DNA of 64,000 nt from Pseudomonadota bacterium (GCA_029781795.1 JAKOWB010000130.1:1-64000), one strand, 5' to 3'. Shown: positions 38,508-47,997, counted from the first letter of the stretch. Notes: a model not told the origin generated them from the sequence alone. Program-made: numbers and translations.

Positions 38508-39653
38508 ATGAAAGCCTCGATCGTACAGACGTGTGTAACCGCGGCATTGGCGGTCGCGCTGTTCTGTGCCTTGCCGTCTGTCGGCGCGCGGGCAGAGGGC
38601 GCTGCGCCGGGACCGCAACTGGCGCAGACCCAGAACGCATCGGCCGCCGGCGATCCCTTCGCCGCGGACGAGGCCCTGGTCAAGCATCTGCTGGACAGCA
38701 CGGTGGGCACGCAGCCGCCGCGCAGCATGGTGGACGGGCTCTACGACGACCCGGATCACGCCAAGCAGCCCATGGCCGAGTACCTCTCGGCGGGCGATCC
38801 TAAGCCAGAGGAGCGGGCCAAGCGCGCGGTCACCCTGGCGCGCGGCATCATCAACAGCCGGCGCGCCATCACCGAAACCGAGACCCGCGACAAGCTGATC
38901 GACACGCTGCTCGAGGTCGCCTCTGAGGTGGTCTGCTCGGCCTACTTCGTCGGCACCGAGATCGGCGAGGGCTATGTGCCGCGCCCCTCGTCCTTTCCCT
39001 ACGACTTCGGCGGGCCGGCCTCGCAGCTGGCCAGCGGCTATACCCTGATCACGCCGGCGAGCTCGATGTTCTCGGGCGGCCGGCCGCAGGCAGTCGAGGG
39101 CCTGGGGACCGGAGCGCTGCTGTTCGACGGCATCACCGGCATCGACAAGATCGCGACCTTCGTGCCGAATGGGCGCTATATCCTGATCATGCTGACGGCG
39201 GTGGGGGGCAACTACGAGACCTTCCGCATGACGGTCAACGGTGTCGACCACTGGATCGTCTGGACGCCGGCGAGCGCCTGGCCGATGGGCCAGCCCCTGC
39301 TGGTGAGCGCCGGCATGCAGCTGGCCAAGACGCCGGTCGGCGGCTACGCGGGCAAGCTGTCGCTGCCGATCCGGGTCGCCAACGGCATCGCCTCGATCGA
39401 CTTCGACGGCCTGCCGGCAAGCTTTCCGATCGCCGCCATGGAACTCGTGCTCTACGACGCGGACCTGTCGACCGATCCGGACGAGGAGGACTGCCTGCGC
39501 TGGGACCGGGCGCAACGCGCCGCCATCCTGGCGCTGCTGACCGAAGGTGGCGGCCAGGGGCATGGGCCGCCTGACCCGCCGACCGGCGGGTGCACGCCCG
39601 GCGACTGCCCGGTCGAGGAGCCGCCGGAGGGCAGCCCGAGCGGTGCGACCTGA
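38508..39653 (+). CDS. Secreted protein of unknown function at the start of the EPS block
   Basis: 381 residues. A signal peptide (CVTAALAVALFCALPSVGARAEG) is followed by a helical region (~60-150) rich in Lys, Asp and Glu, a middle part with IDKIATFVPNGRYILIMLTAV and GNYETFRMTVNGVDHWIVW that looks beta-rich, and a Gly/Pro-rich C-terminus with four Cys (ECCL-like EEDCLRW, GGCTPGDCPVE). No family recognised. ATG 38508 has a GGGGGG site ten bases upstream. It is divergent from the secretion ABC gene and 122 bases upstream of the beta-barrel gene. Candidate envelope or export component. Confidence 0.65.
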   Translation: MKASIVQTCVTAALAVALFCALPSVGARAEGAAPGPQLAQTQNASAAGDPFAADEALVKHLLDSTVGTQPPRSMVDGLYDDPDHAKQPMAEYLSAGDPKPEERAKRAVTLARGIINSRRAITETETRDKLIDTLLEVASEVVCSAYFVGTEIGEGYVPRPSSFPYDFGGPASQLASGYTLITPASSMFSGGRPQAVEGLGTGALLFDGITGIDKIATFVPNGRYILIMLTAVGGNYETFRMTVNGVDHWIVWTPASAWPMGQPLLVSAGMQLAKTPVGGYAGKLSLPIRVANGIASIDFDGLPASFPIAAMELVLYDADLSTDPDEEDCLRWDRAQRAAILALLTEGGGQGHGPPDPPTGGCTPGDCPVEEPPEGSPSGAT

Positions 39654-39775
39654 CCGGCGGATAGGAGTGTTCGGCTGGCGGCCCGCCCGGCGAGGCAGGC
39701 TATCCGGCGAAGATAACTGGCAAGTTCTGCCGATCGCCTGGCGGTCGGATCGGCGGGATGTGGGGGAGTAGAGTG

Positions 39776-41065
39776 ATGAACACGCGCAATGCCCGGGGAC
39801 GGCACCCGGGACGACTGGCGGGCACGGCCCTCTTGGCCGTCGCCGCCCTTTCCTGGTCGGCGCCGGCGGGTGCGCAATCCGCCGTTGACGATTCGGTGCT
39901 CAACAGGCCGCGTCCAGGCTATGACGCGCTGGGCATCGATCTCTTCGCCGGGCCATCGGATCCCGGAAGCCCCTTCATTCTCTATCCGACGCTCGACGTC
40001 GCCGGAGGCTGGGACGACAACGTCTTCCGCGATGAATCCGGCGAGAAAGACGACTTCCTGCTCAAGGTCTCGCCGGGGCTGAACCTGGTTTCCGACTGGG
40101 ACCGGCATGGCCTGTCGCTCTCTGCCCGCGCCGACATCGCCCGCTGGGAAGAGTTCCAGCAGAACAACTCGACCAATTTCGAGGTCGCCACGCGCGGCTT
40201 CCTCGACATCGGCACGGACTCGCAGCTCTACGCCGGGGCAAGCTTCGGCCGCTCGTCGGACTTCCGCGACGACGTCAACAACCCGGGGACCAACAACCTG
40301 GTCCGCTACTGGACGAACACACAGGAAGTCGGGTTCCAGACCTATGAGGGCGACCTGCAGTCGAACACGACGGGAACACGCAAGCGCTACAACTATGTCG
40401 ACAACGGCGCGAACCAGGATGACCGCGACGTGACCCAGTACGACGTCAGCCAGCGCTTCGGCTACGAGTTCCAGCCGGGTGTCGTGCTCTTCGTGCAGGG
40501 TGGCTACAACTGGCGTCTCTATGATGACGCGGTCGACGACTTCGGCTTCCAGCGGGGCAGCCAGGGCTGGGAGGTCCAGGGCGGTCTCAGCTACGACGTG
40601 ACCGGCGTGCTGTCGGCCGAAGTGCGGGCAGGCTATCTGCGCCAGCGCTATGACGACCCGTCCTTCGGCCGCAATTCGGGCTTCGCCATCGATGGCGACA
40701 TCACCTGGAATCCCTCCGACCTCGCCACCATCCGGGGCTACGCCGGCACCTCGATCGCCGAGACCACGCTGGACGGCTACTCGGGCGGCTATACGACCTT
40801 TGGCGGGCTGGGCTTCGACTACGATCTGGCCGACAACCTGATCTTCACCTCGGACGTGATCTACACCTCCGTGCACTACGATCCGGCCCCGGGCTTCAGC
40901 GCCCGCGAGGACGACATCTGGCAGGGCAAGGCCGGTCTCGTCTGGCTGATCAACGAGTACTTCTCGAGCCGGCTGGACTACACCTACACCAACCGGAACT
41001 CGAACATCGCAGGCGAGGATTTCGGCGACAACACCATCATGCTGACCTTGCACTCGCAACTCTGA
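39776..41065 (+). CDS. Outer-membrane beta-barrel protein of polysaccharide loci (BBP2_2-type)
   Basis: 429 residues. A signal peptide (ALLAVAALSWSAPAGAQSA) precedes a series of amphipathic strands with repeated aromatic/Asp pairs, such as LDVAGGWDDNVFRDESGEKD, LFVQGGYNWRLYDDAVDDF, and ending in DNTIMLTLHSQL with a terminal hydrophobic strand. This is the PF10082-like barrel found beside Wza/Wzc genes in many exopolysaccharide clusters; it probably is involved in polymer passage through the outer membrane. ATG 39776 has GGGGGAG upstream. An outer-membrane position is inferred from composition. Confidence 0.8.
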   Translation: MNTRNARGRHPGRLAGTALLAVAALSWSAPAGAQSAVDDSVLNRPRPGYDALGIDLFAGPSDPGSPFILYPTLDVAGGWDDNVFRDESGEKDDFLLKVSPGLNLVSDWDRHGLSLSARADIARWEEFQQNNSTNFEVATRGFLDIGTDSQLYAGASFGRSSDFRDDVNNPGTNNLVRYWTNTQEVGFQTYEGDLQSNTTGTRKRYNYVDNGANQDDRDVTQYDVSQRFGYEFQPGVVLFVQGGYNWRLYDDAVDDFGFQRGSQGWEVQGGLSYDVTGVLSAEVRAGYLRQRYDDPSFGRNSGFAIDGDITWNPSDLATIRGYAGTSIAETTLDGYSGGYTTFGGLGFDYDLADNLIFTSDVIYTSVHYDPAPGFSAREDDIWQGKAGLVWLINEYFSSRLDYTYTNRNSNIAGEDFGDNTIMLTLHSQL

Positions 41066-41193
41066 GGCAGCTATCCAGTGCCTGTGCGGTCGGGGGCGAC
41101 TGCGTCTGGTGCGCGGAGAGGGGAAGTCAGAAGGATTTGGCGGGGCACCGGGATCGGCGGTGCCGCCTCCGCGTGAACCGAGGTTGAGCGCAC

Positions 41194-41739
41194 ATGGCGA
41201 TCCTGTCGCGTGGTCTCGCACTGCTCCTGCTGGTCCTGGCGCTTGGCGTGCAGGGCGCGCCACGCTCGATCGCGAACGCGGCCGACTACCGGCTGGCCAC
41301 CGGCGACCAGCTCAGGATCAAGGTCTTCGACAACGAGGACATCTCGGGCGAGTACAGCATCGACGCGGCGGGCAACGTCAATTTTCCCCTGGTCGGCCAG
41401 GTGAAGGCGGCGGGCCTCACCGTGGACGCCTTCACCGCCGACCTGACGCGCAGGCTGGACGCCGACTACCTGGTCAATCCGAAAGTCAGCGTCGAGGTAC
41501 TGAACTTCCGGCCGATCTTCGTCATCGGCCAGGTGAACTCGCCCGGCAGCTACGCCTATTCGCCCGGCATGACGGTGCGGCAGGCGGTGGCGCTGGCCGG
41601 CGGCTATACCCGCCGCGCCTCGACCTCGGGCATGACGATCATCCGCCAGGATGGAAGCAGCTCGGTCGAACTCGAGGCAGAGGAGGACACCGAGGTCCTG
41701 CCCGGAGACACGATCGAGGTCGACCGCCGCTTCCTCTAG
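41194..41739 (+). CDS. Polysaccharide export protein (Wza/ExoF-like, Poly_export + SLBB)
   Basis: 181 residues, shorter than full Wza (~380). Signal peptide (LALLLLVLALGVQGAPRSIA), then a poly-export domain (YRLATGDQLRIKVFDNEDIS, FPLVGQVKAAGLT) and one SLBB domain (VFVIGQ-type FVIGQVNSPGSYAYSPGMTV, AVALAGGYTRRAS). The C-terminal barrel helix of Wza is missing, so it may be a periplasmic adaptor that works with the barrel protein upstream. Part of the forward EPS block; wzc-like gene next. Confidence 0.9.
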   Translation: MAILSRGLALLLLVLALGVQGAPRSIANAADYRLATGDQLRIKVFDNEDISGEYSIDAAGNVNFPLVGQVKAAGLTVDAFTADLTRRLDADYLVNPKVSVEVLNFRPIFVIGQVNSPGSYAYSPGMTVRQAVALAGGYTRRASTSGMTIIRQDGSSSVELEAEEDTEVLPGDTIEVDRRFL

Positions 41740-41915
41740 GCGCGCGGGCGGGCGGCGGCAAGGACCGCCGCGGGAGGCAAAATCATCGCCAGCCTTTGGC
41801 TTGCCGAAAGCCGCGGGCTGGCCGGTAAATGGTGTCCGGCGGGAGAGCCACCGCCGGCGGTCGCTGTGGACCTTGCCTCATGCTCGGCGGCATGGGGCGC
41901 TTGGGGGACGGAAAG

Positions 41916-41951
41916 ATGCAGGCTATCAGCCCGCGGGCGGTGACGGCGTGA
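41916..41951 (+). other. Possible 11-codon leader ORF overlapping the wzc-like start
   Basis: ATG 41916 follows the strong purine run GGGGGACGGAAAG and reads MQAISPRAVTA then TGA. The TGA overlaps the GTG of the wzc-like gene as GTGA, the same stop-start overlap used by many gene pairs here. Longer versions beginning at 41892, 41880 or 41829 share the frame. It may be a leader that couples translation, or chance. Confidence 0.35.
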
Positions 41952-44329
41952 GCCCGGAACCCAGTCGCCATCCCGCGATCGAGCGGGCCAGGGGCGTGCA
42001 GCGCCTGCACGCCGCTTCGCCCAATGCCCAGCAGGGCGCTCCCCCGCCAGGCGGCAACGAACCGCCGGGCTATCCCTATGGCGCCTACACGGCCGCCAAT
42101 GCGGAGCTCAGCGGCGGCGCCAACCTGATGGACCTGCGCAACATCCTGTCGCTGCTGCGCCGCCGCAAGTACCTGATCCTCGGCCTTCTGGCCGTCGCCC
42201 TGGTCGGTGCCAGCCTCTATACCTCGCAGCTGACGCCGCTCTACCAGGCAAGCGCGACCATCGTGGTCGAGGCGGACCGGACCAAGGTGCTCGACGTGGA
42301 CGCGGTGGTGCGCGACCTGCCGGGCGACTTCCTGACGCTGCAGACCGAGGCCGCCAAGCTCTCGTCGCGCTCGGTCGCCCTGGGCGCGGTCGAGCGGCTG
42401 AAGCTGGACAAGGACCCGCGGTTCAATCCCAACCTGGCACCGCCGCCAAAGACCAACCAGGGCTTCTCGCTGAGCGGCCTGTTCAACGACCTCCTGGTGC
42501 TTGTGGGCCTGCGCGAAAGGGCGCCGGACATGCCCGCCGCCCCGCCCCAGATCACCGACGAGGCGCTGCTGCGCGAGACCATCGTCAGCCGCTTCATGGG
42601 CGGGATCTCGATCACGCTGGGCGAGCGCTCGCGCCTGATCACGATCACCTATATCTCGTCCGACCCCCAGTTCGCCGCCCTCGCCGCGAACGCCGTCGCG
42701 CTGTCCTACATCGAAGGTCAGATCACCTCCATCGGCGGCGAGACCAGCAAGGCCGCCAGCCTGGTGAAGGAAAAGCTCTCCGAACTCGAGAAGGAACTGA
42801 GCGAGGCGCGCACCAAGCTGGAGTCCTACCGCGCCGAGCATGGCCTTACCGACATCAACGGCAGCTCGCTGCAGAACCAGCAGCTCGTCAGCCTGAACGG
42901 CGATCTGATCACCGCGCGCAATCGGCTGACCGAGGCGGAGGTGCGCTACGAGCAGGTGAAGCGGATGCTGGATGGCGGCGGTGGTTCGGCGGAGACCGCG
43001 GCCGCCGTTTCCGAGAACTCGATGGTTCAGGCGCTGCGCAGCCAGGAGATCGAGATCAGCCGCGAGATAAGCGAGCTCTCGACCAAGTACCGCGACGGCC
43101 ATCCGAAGATGATCGAGGCCAGGGCCCGCCTGAAAGAGGTGCAGAGCAAGCTGTGGTCCGAGGTGCGCAAGGTCGCCGCCACCTTGAAGAACGAGGTGGA
43201 GATTGCCAAGGGCCAGGTCGCGAACCTCGAGGCGGCGATCGACGCCCTGAAGGGCGAGGTGGCCAGCCTCTCCGAGTTCCAGGTCCAGCTCTCAGCGCTG
43301 CAGGCCGATGTCGAAGCGAAGAGCAAGCAGTACGATGCCATGCTCGACCGCTACAACGAGATTGCGGTGCAGGCGGGCACGAACGAGAAGCCCGATGCCG
43401 AGCTGATCAGCCAGGCGCAGACGCCCGGCGGGCCCTTCTATCCGCGCAGCAATGTCATCATCGGCATGGCGGCGGCGGCGGCGCTCGTCCTCGGCCTGGT
43501 GCTGTCGGTCGGCCTTGAGTTCCTCGACTCGGGCTTCCGCTCGCTCAGCCAGATCGAATCGCACACCGGCCTTCCGACGCTGGGCATGGTGCCGATGATC
43601 ACCATGAAGGGAGTCAGCGGCGGGCTGCCGCATCACTTCGCAACGGCGCGGCACGGCTCGATCTTCGCCGAAGCGATACGAACGGTTCGCACCAATCTCC
43701 TGCTGTCGAACGCGGAGCGCCCGCCGCGCGTAGTGCTGGTGACCTCGTCCATGCCGAACGAGGGCAAGACCACCACGGTGCTCTCGATTGCCTCGCAGAC
43801 GGTGCAGACGGGCCGGCGCTGCATCGTCGTCGACTGCGACATGCGCCAGGCCAGCGTCGACGAATCGCTGGGTCATCCCAACCACCTCGGCCTGTCGGAC
43901 TTCCTGGTGAACAGCGCCGACCTGACGCAGATCATCGGCGTCGACGAGCGGACCGGCGTGCACTTCATCGGTGCCGGCACTCAGGCCAATCCGCCGGTCG
44001 AGCTGCTGGGCTCGGCGCGGATGAAGAACCTGATCAACGCGCTGGCACAGTCCTATCATCTCGTGGTGCTGGACACGCCACCGCTGCTGGCCGTGTCCGA
44101 CGCGCTGGTGCTGCTGCGCGAGGCCGATGCGACCATGTTCCTTGTGCGCTGGGGCAAGACACCGCGCGACACGGCGAAACTGGGCCTCAAGTCGGCGCTC
44201 GAGGCCGGCGCCCGCATCGCCGGCGTGGTGCTGTCCTACGTCGACGTGAAGAAGCACGCGCAGTACACCTACGCGGACAGCGGGCACTACTACAACAAGG
44301 CCTACAGGAAGTACTACTACACGAAGTAG
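41948..44329 (+). CDS. Polysaccharide co-polymerase with C-terminal BY-kinase (Wzc/ExoP-like)
   Basis: 793 residues. A Wzz-type chain-length domain lies between two transmembrane helices (~75-95 and ~500-520), with a long coiled coil between them. The cytoplasmic tyrosine kinase follows: VLVTSSMPNEGKTTTVLSIA (Walker A, ~residue 607), CIVVDCDMRQASVD (Walker A') and VVLDTPPLLAVSDA (Walker B). The last ~20 residues form a Tyr cluster (YTYADSGHYYNKAYRKYYYT), the autophosphorylation tail. It controls polymer length and export with Wza. GTG 41948 is the only reasonable start in frame before ATG 42128. Confidence 0.93.
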   Translation: MSPEPSRHPAIERARGVQRLHAASPNAQQGAPPPGGNEPPGYPYGAYTAANAELSGGANLMDLRNILSLLRRRKYLILGLLAVALVGASLYTSQLTPLYQASATIVVEADRTKVLDVDAVVRDLPGDFLTLQTEAAKLSSRSVALGAVERLKLDKDPRFNPNLAPPPKTNQGFSLSGLFNDLLVLVGLRERAPDMPAAPPQITDEALLRETIVSRFMGGISITLGERSRLITITYISSDPQFAALAANAVALSYIEGQITSIGGETSKAASLVKEKLSELEKELSEARTKLESYRAEHGLTDINGSSLQNQQLVSLNGDLITARNRLTEAEVRYEQVKRMLDGGGGSAETAAAVSENSMVQALRSQEIEISREISELSTKYRDGHPKMIEARARLKEVQSKLWSEVRKVAATLKNEVEIAKGQVANLEAAIDALKGEVASLSEFQVQLSALQADVEAKSKQYDAMLDRYNEIAVQAGTNEKPDAELISQAQTPGGPFYPRSNVIIGMAAAAALVLGLVLSVGLEFLDSGFRSLSQIESHTGLPTLGMVPMITMKGVSGGLPHHFATARHGSIFAEAIRTVRTNLLLSNAERPPRVVLVTSSMPNEGKTTTVLSIASQTVQTGRRCIVVDCDMRQASVDESLGHPNHLGLSDFLVNSADLTQIIGVDERTGVHFIGAGTQANPPVELLGSARMKNLINALAQSYHLVVLDTPPLLAVSDALVLLREADATMFLVRWGKTPRDTAKLGLKSALEAGARIAGVVLSYVDVKKHAQYTYADSGHYYNKAYRKYYYTK

Positions 44330-44342
44330 ACGGGGACCGTCG

Positions 44343-45059
44343 TTGCCATCCAAGCCAGGGCGGATCGGGCGCCTCTATCGCGACAGGCCTGCCGCGCTGC
44401 CAGCGGTGTTCGCGGTGCTGCTCGGACTGCTGCTGATCGCCATGGCCGCGCCGCGGCTGGTCGCCGGCCTGCTGATGGCGCCGCATGACGAACTGGTTCG
44501 CGGTCTCTCGCGCGGCGCCCTCGGCAACGGGCAGGCGCTGGCCGAGGCATCGGCCGACTACGAAGCCGCGCTGACCTGGGACGACGAGGCCAACAGCGCG
44601 GCGCAGCTGGCGACGCTCGACTACCTGCTGGCGCAGTCCGTCGGATTCGACAGCGACGGTGGGCGGGCCTGGCTGCAGCGCTGCCTCGCGGCGGCGCGGC
44701 GGGCCGTCGCCGACAACCCGTCGCAACCCTACAGCTGGGTGCAGATCGCGATCGCGCTGGAACGCCTGGAGGGTGCCTCGGTGCGCTCGGTCGCGGCGCT
44801 GATGGAGTCGATCCGGCGCGGCGCCTACCAGCCGCGGCTGGCTGTGCTGCGCAGCGGACTTGCGCTGCGGGCCTGGCCGCTGCTTGGCGTGGAGGAACGG
44901 CGCCTTGCCGCCGGACAGATCCTGCTTGCGGCGCAGGTCGATCCGGCTGCGCTGGCCTCGGTCGTGCCTTCGCCGTCGCTCTGGCGCGTGGTGCAGGACA
45001 GCCTGCTGGCGACACCCGATCTGCTGCAGGCGGTCGAGGCCGGGCGCCCGCGGACCTAG
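44343..45059 (+). CDS. Membrane-anchored helical-repeat protein of the EPS locus, function unknown
   Basis: 238 residues. One N-terminal transmembrane segment (AVFAVLLGLLLIAMAAPRLV) and helical Ala/Leu-rich repeats that read like degenerate TPRs (NGQALAEASADYEAALTW, SYSW-type PYSWVQIAIALERLEGAS). Probably a periplasmic scaffold. TTG start with GGGGA seven bases upstream, 13 bases after the wzc-like gene, so it belongs to that operon. It is convergent with the polymerase/ligase gene. Confidence 0.65.
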   Translation: MPSKPGRIGRLYRDRPAALPAVFAVLLGLLLIAMAAPRLVAGLLMAPHDELVRGLSRGALGNGQALAEASADYEAALTWDDEANSAAQLATLDYLLAQSVGFDSDGGRAWLQRCLAAARRAVADNPSQPYSWVQIAIALERLEGASVRSVAALMESIRRGAYQPRLAVLRSGLALRAWPLLGVEERRLAAGQILLAAQVDPAALASVVPSPSLWRVVQDSLLATPDLLQAVEAGRPRT

Positions 45060-45098
45060 GGCATCTTCGCGCGAAGTGGACGCCGGTACGGCCTGGCC

Positions 45099-46502
45099 TC
45101 AGATCATCGGCTTCTGCGGCGCGGTGCGGTGCGGATAGGACTGCGCCACGCCAAGACCCAGAAGCGCGGCGTAGGTTATGGCGATTCCGGGCATCTGCAG
45201 GCTGAAGTCGACCAGCGAATGGACCGCCAGCAGCAGCGTGGCCGCCGCGGCGATGGCAGGAAAGATGCGATCGACCCCTTCCTGCGGCAGGGCGCGCAGC
45301 TGGAGGAAGAAGGCCACCGCCGGAATCGACAGCAGCAGCAACCCCGCCGGCAGGCCGGACTCCATCAGCACCTCGAGGTAGCTGTTGTGGACGCGCACCT
45401 GGTTGATTTCCGTGAGGCCGAAACTGGCATCCCGACGCTCCAGGAAGACCCCGGCGAAACTGCCCAGGCCGGTGCCACCCAGCGGCCGGTCGGCGATCTG
45501 CTGCAAGGCCATGCCATAGAGAGACAGGCGGTCGCCGTGTCCTTCGTCTTCACTGAGGCGCAGCTCGTCGAGGCGGTTGCCGAGCAGCATGCCTGACTGC
45601 ATCAGCACCAGCCCCCCAAGGCCGAGCAGCAGCCCGAGTAGCAGCATCGTCCTGAGGCCGCGGCGCCGATTGGCCAGCAGGATGATGGCGGCAAGCGCAA
45701 AGACGCTGGCGCCGGCCCCGCCCTTGGAGCCGGTGAGGACGAGCGCGGTGAGCAGGAGCAGCACGGCGGCGATCAGCAGCCAGACGGCAAGCCCGAGGCC
45801 GTCGACGGCGGTCACCAGGCGGATCCGCCAGCCGAGTCCGGTGGGCAGCCAGATGCGATTCAGCCGGTCCTGCAGGAGACCCACCACGATCACCAGGCCA
45901 AGACCGGCATAGGCGGCATAGGAGTTGCGGTTGATGAAGGTCGAGGTCAGCGCCTCGGCATAGGTGATCTTGTGAATCCAGAGCACCATCCGGCTGCCGC
46001 TGAGCTGCTCGTACAGACCGTAGAGCGCATAGGCGGCCCCGGCGGCCACGAGGGCCCAGAGGAAACGCCGCGCGTGGCGCCGCCGGCGCAGCAGGTGCAG
46101 TCCGAGCCAGAAGCTGGCGCCATAGCTCAGCAGTCGCATCAGCGTGACCAGCGTACGGTCCGGCGTGAGGGACAGAGCGCCGGCGGGCTGGATATCCAGC
46201 GCGGCGCTGCTCTCGGCCCAGGCCGGATGATGCCAGGATGCGGGCGTCCATCCGGATGCCTGGACCAGGTACCAGACGGCCAGCAGCACCATCACCAGGG
46301 CGTAGGGCAGCGTGCGCCGGCCGCGCAGCGTCACGAGGCGGCGAGCCAGCAGGGCCGACAGGCCCCACAGCAGGGCCAGCAGCCCCAGCGCGAGCGCGAG
46401 CAGGCTCCAGGCCCAGGGCTCGTTGCCGCCGAACGGCAACGGCGCCAGGCAGACAACCAGGGTGAAAGACCAGAACAGCAGGGATTCCACGCAGGCTGCC
46501 AC
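45099..46502 (-). CDS. O-antigen ligase/polymerase (Wzy/WaaL) family membrane protein
   Basis: 467 residues with about 11-12 transmembrane segments and a large periplasmic loop. LQDRLNRIWLPTGLGWR and the Wzy_C-type block GGTGLGSFAGVFLERRDASF with VHNSYLEVLMESGLPAGLLL are family signatures (conserved Arg/His). Depending on partners it acts as polymerase or ligase; which one cannot be told. It follows the initiating transferase on the minus strand, 14 bases apart. Confidence 0.88.
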   Translation of the reverse strand: MAACVESLLFWSFTLVVCLAPLPFGGNEPWAWSLLALALGLLALLWGLSALLARRLVTLRGRRTLPYALVMVLLAVWYLVQASGWTPASWHHPAWAESSAALDIQPAGALSLTPDRTLVTLMRLLSYGASFWLGLHLLRRRRHARRFLWALVAAGAAYALYGLYEQLSGSRMVLWIHKITYAEALTSTFINRNSYAAYAGLGLVIVVGLLQDRLNRIWLPTGLGWRIRLVTAVDGLGLAVWLLIAAVLLLLTALVLTGSKGGAGASVFALAAIILLANRRRGLRTMLLLGLLLGLGGLVLMQSGMLLGNRLDELRLSEDEGHGDRLSLYGMALQQIADRPLGGTGLGSFAGVFLERRDASFGLTEINQVRVHNSYLEVLMESGLPAGLLLLSIPAVAFFLQLRALPQEGVDRIFPAIAAAATLLLAVHSLVDFSLQMPGIAITYAALLGLGVAQSYPHRTAPQKPMI

Positions 46503-46516
46503 TCCCCAATCGGCAC

Positions 46517-47917
46517 TCAGTAGGCGTTGCGGTTGACGAAGCCCACCAGCAGGGTCAGGAACAGGATCTTCAGGTCAAAGAACACCGACCAGTTGTCAAT
46601 GTAGTAGAGATCGAACTGTACCCGGCGGCGCATCTTGTCCGGCGTATCGGTCTCGCCTCTGAGCCCGTTGACCTGCGCCCAGCCAGTCATGCCCGGCTTG
46701 ACGCGCTGACGCGCCAGGTAGTCGTCGATCAGGCCGGCGTAGAAGCGATCGTGCGCAAGGGCATGGGGCCTCGGCCCGACCAGGGACATCTCGCCTCGCA
46801 GCACGTTGAAAAGCTGCGGCAGCTCGTCCAGGCTCGTGGCGCGCAGCAGGGCCCCGAGGCGCGTCACGCGCGGATCGTTGCGCCGTGCCTGCGGCACCTC
46901 TGCCTCGCCGTCCGCCCGGTGGGCCATGGTGCGGAACTTCAGCATCTCGAAGGTGCCGCTGCCGAAGCCCGCGCGCTGCTGGCGGAACAGGACCGGCCCG
47001 CGGCTGTCGAGCTTGATCGCCAACGCGATCAACAGCATCGGCAGCAGGCTGAGGGTCAGCAGCAGCGTGGCCAGGACCCGATCCTCCACCGACTTCAGGC
47101 AGCGTTCCCAGGTGGTCATGGGCCGGCGCCAGATGTCGAGCATGGGCAGGCCGCCGAGTTCGCTGACGCCGCGGGCGGGCAGCTCCAGCGCCGGCAGTTC
47201 CAGCGCATAGCGGACCGAGATGGGCAGGCGACGCAGCGCCAGAGTGAGGCGCTGCAGCTCGGCGGACTGGTCCATGCCCGGTGCGACGATGAGCTCCTCG
47301 ATGCCCTCGCTCGCCACGAGCTGCGGCAGGGCGTCGACGTCGCACAAGAGTCGCCCGGAGAAGCCCTGGTCGGCGCGTCCGACATGGCCGAGCACCGTCA
47401 GGTACCCCCCTTCGCGCTCCTCGAGCTGAGCGGCGAGCTGACGCGCGCGCACGCCGGTGCCGACGATGGCGACCCGCTGCCGGGCGCCGCCGGTTTCTCG
47501 CCAACGCGCCACCACGCCCGCCACAAGCAGCCGCAGCAGGAGCAGGCCAAAGGCACCGAACAGCAGCCAGAGCAGGAACCAGACGCGGGAATACTGGTCG
47601 CTGCTCTTCACCAGGACCGAAATCAGCGCCAGCACCGCCATGGCACCGCCCCAGGCGCCGAGAGTCCGGGCAAAGCGGCGCAGCGGACGGCGCAGGCGAT
47701 CGACCCGGTAGACGCCTGCCATGCTGAGGGCATTCACCGTGAGCAGCGCACCGACGACAAGCGCCGCCCAATAGAACGAGGGCGGCGAGTAGGCGCCAAG
47801 CCAGACACGGAACGCGGCATAGCCGGCCAGACCGGCGACCAGCAGATCCCCGACCCGAAGAAGACCGGCGACAAGCGCTTCTTTGTCGGTCGCCTGAGGC
47901 ATGACTACTTGAGCCAT
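46517..47917 (-). CDS. Undecaprenyl-phosphate glucose/galactose phosphotransferase (WcaJ/ExoY-like)
   Basis: 466 residues. Four to five N-terminal transmembrane helices and a CoA-binding-like Rossmann domain (RQRVAIVGTGVRARQLAAQL) are followed by the bacterial sugar-transferase domain: FRQQRAGFGSGTFEMLKFRT, LRATSLDELPQLFNVLRGEM, SLVGPRPHA and RVKPGMTGWAQVNGLRGETD. It starts repeat-unit assembly by moving hexose-1-phosphate to undecaprenyl phosphate. Upstream lies an unusual nested dyad. This is the first committed step of the polymer. Confidence 0.93.
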   Translation of the reverse strand: MAQVVMPQATDKEALVAGLLRVGDLLVAGLAGYAAFRVWLGAYSPPSFYWAALVVGALLTVNALSMAGVYRVDRLRRPLRRFARTLGAWGGAMAVLALISVLVKSSDQYSRVWFLLWLLFGAFGLLLLRLLVAGVVARWRETGGARQRVAIVGTGVRARQLAAQLEEREGGYLTVLGHVGRADQGFSGRLLCDVDALPQLVASEGIEELIVAPGMDQSAELQRLTLALRRLPISVRYALELPALELPARGVSELGGLPMLDIWRRPMTTWERCLKSVEDRVLATLLLTLSLLPMLLIALAIKLDSRGPVLFRQQRAGFGSGTFEMLKFRTMAHRADGEAEVPQARRNDPRVTRLGALLRATSLDELPQLFNVLRGEMSLVGPRPHALAHDRFYAGLIDDYLARQRVKPGMTGWAQVNGLRGETDTPDKMRRRVQFDLYYIDNWSVFFDLKILFLTLLVGFVNRNAY

Positions 47918-47947
47918 AAGTTATTGATACTAAAGTCGTCCGCGCCT

Positions 47948-47997
47948 GAGCAATAGAGCTTCGACAATTACATACTATAGTATGTGCTCTATTGCTC
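47948..47997. promoter_or_regulatory. Nested dyad: 12-bp inverted repeat enclosing a 16-bp perfect palindrome
   Basis: Outer arms GAGCAATAGAGC (47948-47959) and GCTCTATTGCTC (47986-47997) are perfect. The right half of the spacer is ACATACTATAGTATGT (47970-47985), a perfect palindrome abutting the right arm. TATAGT occurs on both strands there, a good -10 shape. The element sits between the initiating transferase gene and the phosphatase gene, both transcribed away from it. Confidence 0.7.
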
